From: Myxococcales bacterium
Lineage (GTDB): Bacteria > Myxococcota > Polyangia > HGW-17 > SLPX01
Reading direction: 5' to 3'
Assembly: GCA_007131745.1 (NCBI GenBank)
Contig: SLPX01000149.1
Span: 1 to 6,751 of the forward strand
DNA length: 6,751 nt
The first letter of the stretch is position 1. The number at the start of each line of letters is the position of its first letter. Shown piece after piece: positions 4,124 to 6,751 of the stretch. A program made the position numbers and the translations under genes. The notes below the pieces were generated by a model. It searched no databases. It saw nothing but the letters and a program-made list of their open reading frames with translations, and had not been told where the DNA came from.

Positions 4124-6643
4124 ATGAAGCGCTTAATAAGAAACTACATAAGAATCGCGGTCAAACATCCTTTCCTGCTCATTCTGGCCGGTGTGGTGAT
4201 CACAGCGATCGGCGCAACAGGATTGCGAAGACTCAGGCTCACAACGGATTTCGCCAAACTTCTTCCAGAAAACACTCCCTCGGTCAAAGCGGCGAGAAAT
4301 GTCGGAGAGGCGGTTGGAAGCACTGATTTTCTCGTGGTGGCCGTGGAGTCTCCCGATCCGGCGAACAATATTGAACTCATAAACACCCTGGGCCCAAGGT
4401 TGGAGAAATTACCGGAACTGGGAACCGTGGTATGGAAGCTCGACACTGGTTTTTTCTCTAAAAACGGATTGCTGTACCTGGACGTGGAAGACCTTGAACG
4501 TTTGCACGAGGTGCTTCAAAGAAAAGTATCAATGCGGACACAGGAAGCAGTCGGGCTGTTCGTGGATCTTGAAGACGATTTTGACGATGATAACAGTGAC
4601 ACAGACGAATGCCGCCCTCCGGAAAGAGATGATCTGGATCTACTCATCGAGCGATACAGAAACAGGGGATCACCTCAGTCCATAGGCTTTTACAGAAGCC
4701 GGCCGGAAGGCCGGTCCGAAACTCCTTCGGGCTACATGACCACTCCCGACGGAAAGATCGCTGTGTTGCTGGCTAAACCTGTTCAGGAATCGCTGTCACT
4801 TGACTTTGTCAAGCACATGGTGCGACGCGCGGAAGCTGAAATCGAACAGGTGGTGAAGGAAAAGAATTTCGAAAACATGCGCGTGGAGTTGGGAGGAGCT
4901 TATCGCAACAGAGTCAGGGAGTACAACGCGGTCATCGAAGATGTAAAAAAATCCGGCCTGGTATCAGCGTTGCTGATCCTGCTCGTAGTGACCTTGATGT
5001 TCCGACGCGTCCGGCCGATTCCTCTCATTTTCATCCCTCTTACCTCAGGAATCATATGGACCCTCGGCGTTTTTTCCATTACGCCGATGAGGGAGTTGAA
5101 CATCATCACCGCTTTTATCGTAGGCATCCTGCTGGGGTTGGGAATCGATTTCGGAGTCCACCTTTGCGCCAGGTACCTCCAGGAAAGAGCGGACGGCGCC
5201 CACCTTCAGCAAGCCCTTGAAAACACGGTTTTCAACACGGGAAGAGCCATCCTGGCATCGGCCGTTACCACCGCTGCCGCCCTGTTCCTGCTGGCCGTAT
5301 CGCATTTCAAAGGATTCAGCGAATTCGGAATTATAGCGGGCGGAGGAGTTCTTATCTGCCTTGCATCGTTTTTCTTGTGGTTTCCACCTCTTGCCGCTGC
5401 GCTCGAAAAACTTTTAAAACCCAAGACATGGAAACCTTTTCTTTCGCTTCGAAAAAAAGCCCGCGGAGAAAAAGGGAAGTTTCCTTTACATGCAGCACTT
5501 GTCCTTGCAGGCGCTTTGGGTTTCACGCTTTATTGCCTGACCTTGGCGCCGGAGTTGAACTTCGAATACAATTTCCAAAGACTTTCAGGCAGGGACACAA
5601 GCACCACGATCCGCTACGGTGATGCTATAGGAGATCGCGCCAGTCCATCGGTGGCGCTTGCAGATGACCGGGAGAGCGCTAAGGAGTTCTATGAACTCTT
5701 GAAGGATCGCACTTCGGGCGACCTCGGGGATCCAATCATAAGGGATTTCATGGCCGTTGATATGTTCATTCCCGAAAGACAAGATGAGAAACTCAAGGTT
5801 CTGGCGCGCATCAAGAAGCTTCTCGAAGAGGCTCTTGAAGAAGCCGTATCGGAAGAGAGAAGAAAATCCATCGAAAACGCGATGGAAATGACTTCTCTCT
5901 CTACCCTGACAGTGGATGATCTTCCCTCCTGGGTGAAAGACCAGTTCCGTTTGAAGAGTCCTTCTGAGGGAAAAGAGGGCGAGCTGGGGAGGTTTGTGCT
6001 TGTCTATCCGAACATTTCACAGTGGCATGCGGCTGAAGTACTCAAATACAAGGAAAAATACAATCACGTAACACTCCCCTCGGGCGGGGAAATATTCCTC
6101 GCGTCCTCGTCCTTCGTGCTTTCGGACGTGATCCGAGCGGTTCAGTCAGACACAAAAAAAATGGGTCTGCTGGCGGCGATTCTCGTCTTGCTGGTGCTCA
6201 TAGCGGACGTCCGCCACCCGTTGAAAGCTCTACTCGTTTTTATTCCGTTGGCAACCGGACTCATCTGGATGGTGGGTGTACTTGTACTCATCTATGAAAG
6301 ACTGAGCCTATACAACATGGTAGTCGTATCGACCATTGTAGGCGCGGGAATAGACGCATCAGTCCACTTATACCATTCGTATCGAGAATCCGGCCCGGGG
6401 TCTTTGAGAGAGGTCTTTTGCCGGACCGGCCTAGCCGTAACCGCCGCGGGACTCACGACAGCGGTGGGATTTGCAGGAATGATGCTCTCTCACCACGGCG
6501 GCCTGGCCTCCATAGGAAAACTGGCCATGGTGGGGCTGTGCACATGCTTGCTTGCCGCTCTTACAGTCCTTCCTTCCACGCTCGCGCTGCAAGAATGGTT
6601 TTTAGCCCGGAGGTCGAAAAAAACCGCGGATACGAAGCATTGA
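4124..6643 (+). CDS. RND superfamily (MMPL-type) inner-membrane transporter
   Basis: This complete 839-residue protein is a probable proton-driven exporter of lipids or other hydrophobic molecules. It has the internal duplication of the family: TM1 (16-34), a periplasmic loop (35-276), TM2-6 (277-425), a basic cytoplasmic loop (428-453), TM7 (454-474), a second periplasmic loop (475-679) and TM8-12 (680-822). TM4 and TM10 carry matching motifs, G-L-G-I-D-F-G-V-H (D342) and G-A-G-I-D-A-S-V-H (D744). In MMPL proteins the TM4 and TM10 aspartates take part in proton relay. The second loop has L-T-V-D-D-L-P-S-W and F-V-L-V-Y-P segments that resemble MMPL/HpnN-like transporters of related bacteria. 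An in-frame TGA at 4073-4075 with no ATG, GTG or TTG after it fixes the start at 4124, although the ribosome site (GGTGA, 4109-4113) is weak. Residues 148-162 are strongly acidic, which is unusual. The substrate cannot be read from the sequence; hopanoid export is one possibility, but no hopanoid genes are in view. Confidence 0.93.
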   Translation: MKRLIRNYIRIAVKHPFLLILAGVVITAIGATGLRRLRLTTDFAKLLPENTPSVKAARNVGEAVGSTDFLVVAVESPDPANNIELINTLGPRLEKLPELGTVVWKLDTGFFSKNGLLYLDVEDLERLHEVLQRKVSMRTQEAVGLFVDLEDDFDDDNSDTDECRPPERDDLDLLIERYRNRGSPQSIGFYRSRPEGRSETPSGYMTTPDGKIAVLLAKPVQESLSLDFVKHMVRRAEAEIEQVVKEKNFENMRVELGGAYRNRVREYNAVIEDVKKSGLVSALLILLVVTLMFRRVRPIPLIFIPLTSGIIWTLGVFSITPMRELNIITAFIVGILLGLGIDFGVHLCARYLQERADGAHLQQALENTVFNTGRAILASAVTTAAALFLLAVSHFKGFSEFGIIAGGGVLICLASFFLWFPPLAAALEKLLKPKTWKPFLSLRKKARGEKGKFPLHAALVLAGALGFTLYCLTLAPELNFEYNFQRLSGRDTSTTIRYGDAIGDRASPSVALADDRESAKEFYELLKDRTSGDLGDPIIRDFMAVDMFIPERQDEKLKVLARIKKLLEEALEEAVSEERRKSIENAMEMTSLSTLTVDDLPSWVKDQFRLKSPSEGKEGELGRFVLVYPNISQWHAAEVLKYKEKYNHVTLPSGGEIFLASSSFVLSDVIRAVQSDTKKMGLLAAILVLLVLIADVRHPLKALLVFIPLATGLIWMVGVLVLIYERLSLYNMVVVSTIVGAGIDASVHLYHSYRESGPGSLREVFCRTGLAVTAAGLTTAVGFAGMMLSHHGGLASIGKLAMVGLCTCLLAALTVLPSTLALQEWFLARRSKKTADTKH

Positions 6644-6664
6644 TCTTCCGGCCGGCACTCTTGT

Positions 6665-6751
6665 TCAAGGCCCACGGCCCTTCTTTTCCCCGGCGGGTTT
6701 TCGCTTGGAATCTTTCCTCGCCTCTTCATCATCCCCGGTGGTGAACCCATC
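6665..6751 (-). CDS. Probable C-terminal tail of an unknown protein (5' part outside window)
   Basis: Reading in from the right edge on the minus strand, one frame gives 28 codons and then TGA (6667-6665). The tail starts D-G-F-T-T-G-D-D-E-E and ends G-R-G-P, with 15 of 28 residues charged. Such a tail is common at the ends of cytoplasmic proteins. It would converge on the transporter gene, leaving 21 bp between stops, matching the tight convergence at 3308/3311. Only 28 codons are visible, so this could be chance. The competing minus frame, with M-G-S-P-P-G, continues back over the transporter's coding region and looks like a shadow. No function can be assigned. Confidence 0.4.
   Translation of the reverse strand, partial: DGFTTGDDEEARKDSKRKPAGEKKGRGP

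Noticed and set aside
4699..4714. Perfect hairpin CCGGCC-GGAA-GGCCGG inside the transporter gene
   Set aside because: It is within coding sequence (R-P-E-G-R region), short, and has no T-run; no regulatory role is supported.
6644..6700. Possible terminator after the transporter (CCGGCCGG palindrome and short GC stems near T-rich bases)
   Set aside because: Stems are 3-4 bp or lack a loop, and there is no proper hairpin followed by a T-run.

Overview
The window looks like chromosomal DNA from a Deltaproteobacteria-like lineage (Myxococcota, Bradymonadota or a relative). The evidence is the style of the proteins. Three consecutive genes encode predicted lipoproteins in which the lipobox cysteine is followed by an Asp/Gly-rich low-complexity spacer and then a surface-type domain. 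Codon composition is moderately GC-rich in the genes, and the gaps between genes are visibly more AT-rich. The exact taxon cannot be fixed from the sequence alone.

Layout: (1) 1-1714, minus strand, is the N-terminal 571 residues of a right-handed beta-helix lipoprotein with about nine coils. It runs off the left edge just as a 'choice-of-anchor Q' type C-terminal block begins. (2) 1715-1913 is a divergent promoter region. (3) 1914-3308, plus strand, is a lipoprotein with a six-cysteine module and a long glycine-rich region that breaks into four beta-type repeats. (4) 3311-3934, minus strand, is a lipoprotein-like thermonuclease (staphylococcal nuclease fold) with all five classical catalytic residues. 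Its stop codon lies 2 bp from the stop of gene 3. (5) 3935-4123 is a second divergent regulatory region, with a candidate promoter overlapped by an 8-bp inverted repeat. (6) 4124-6643, plus strand, is a complete 12-TM RND/MMPL-family transporter. (7) 6665-6751, minus strand, is probably the charged C-terminal tail of a gene that enters from the right edge.

The first three genes form a small cell-surface neighbourhood: two repetitive surface proteins of unknown ligand and one extracytoplasmic nuclease. All transcription units are single genes arranged divergently or convergently, so no operon is evident. The most unusual non-coding signals are two. One is a motif matching at 17 of 20 positions (12 consecutive bases identical) upstream of both minus-strand lipoprotein genes. 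The other is the inverted repeat over the transporter promoter. I see no mobile element, CRISPR array, RNA gene, or clear defence or biosynthetic system, and nothing here by itself shows a new multi-gene system.
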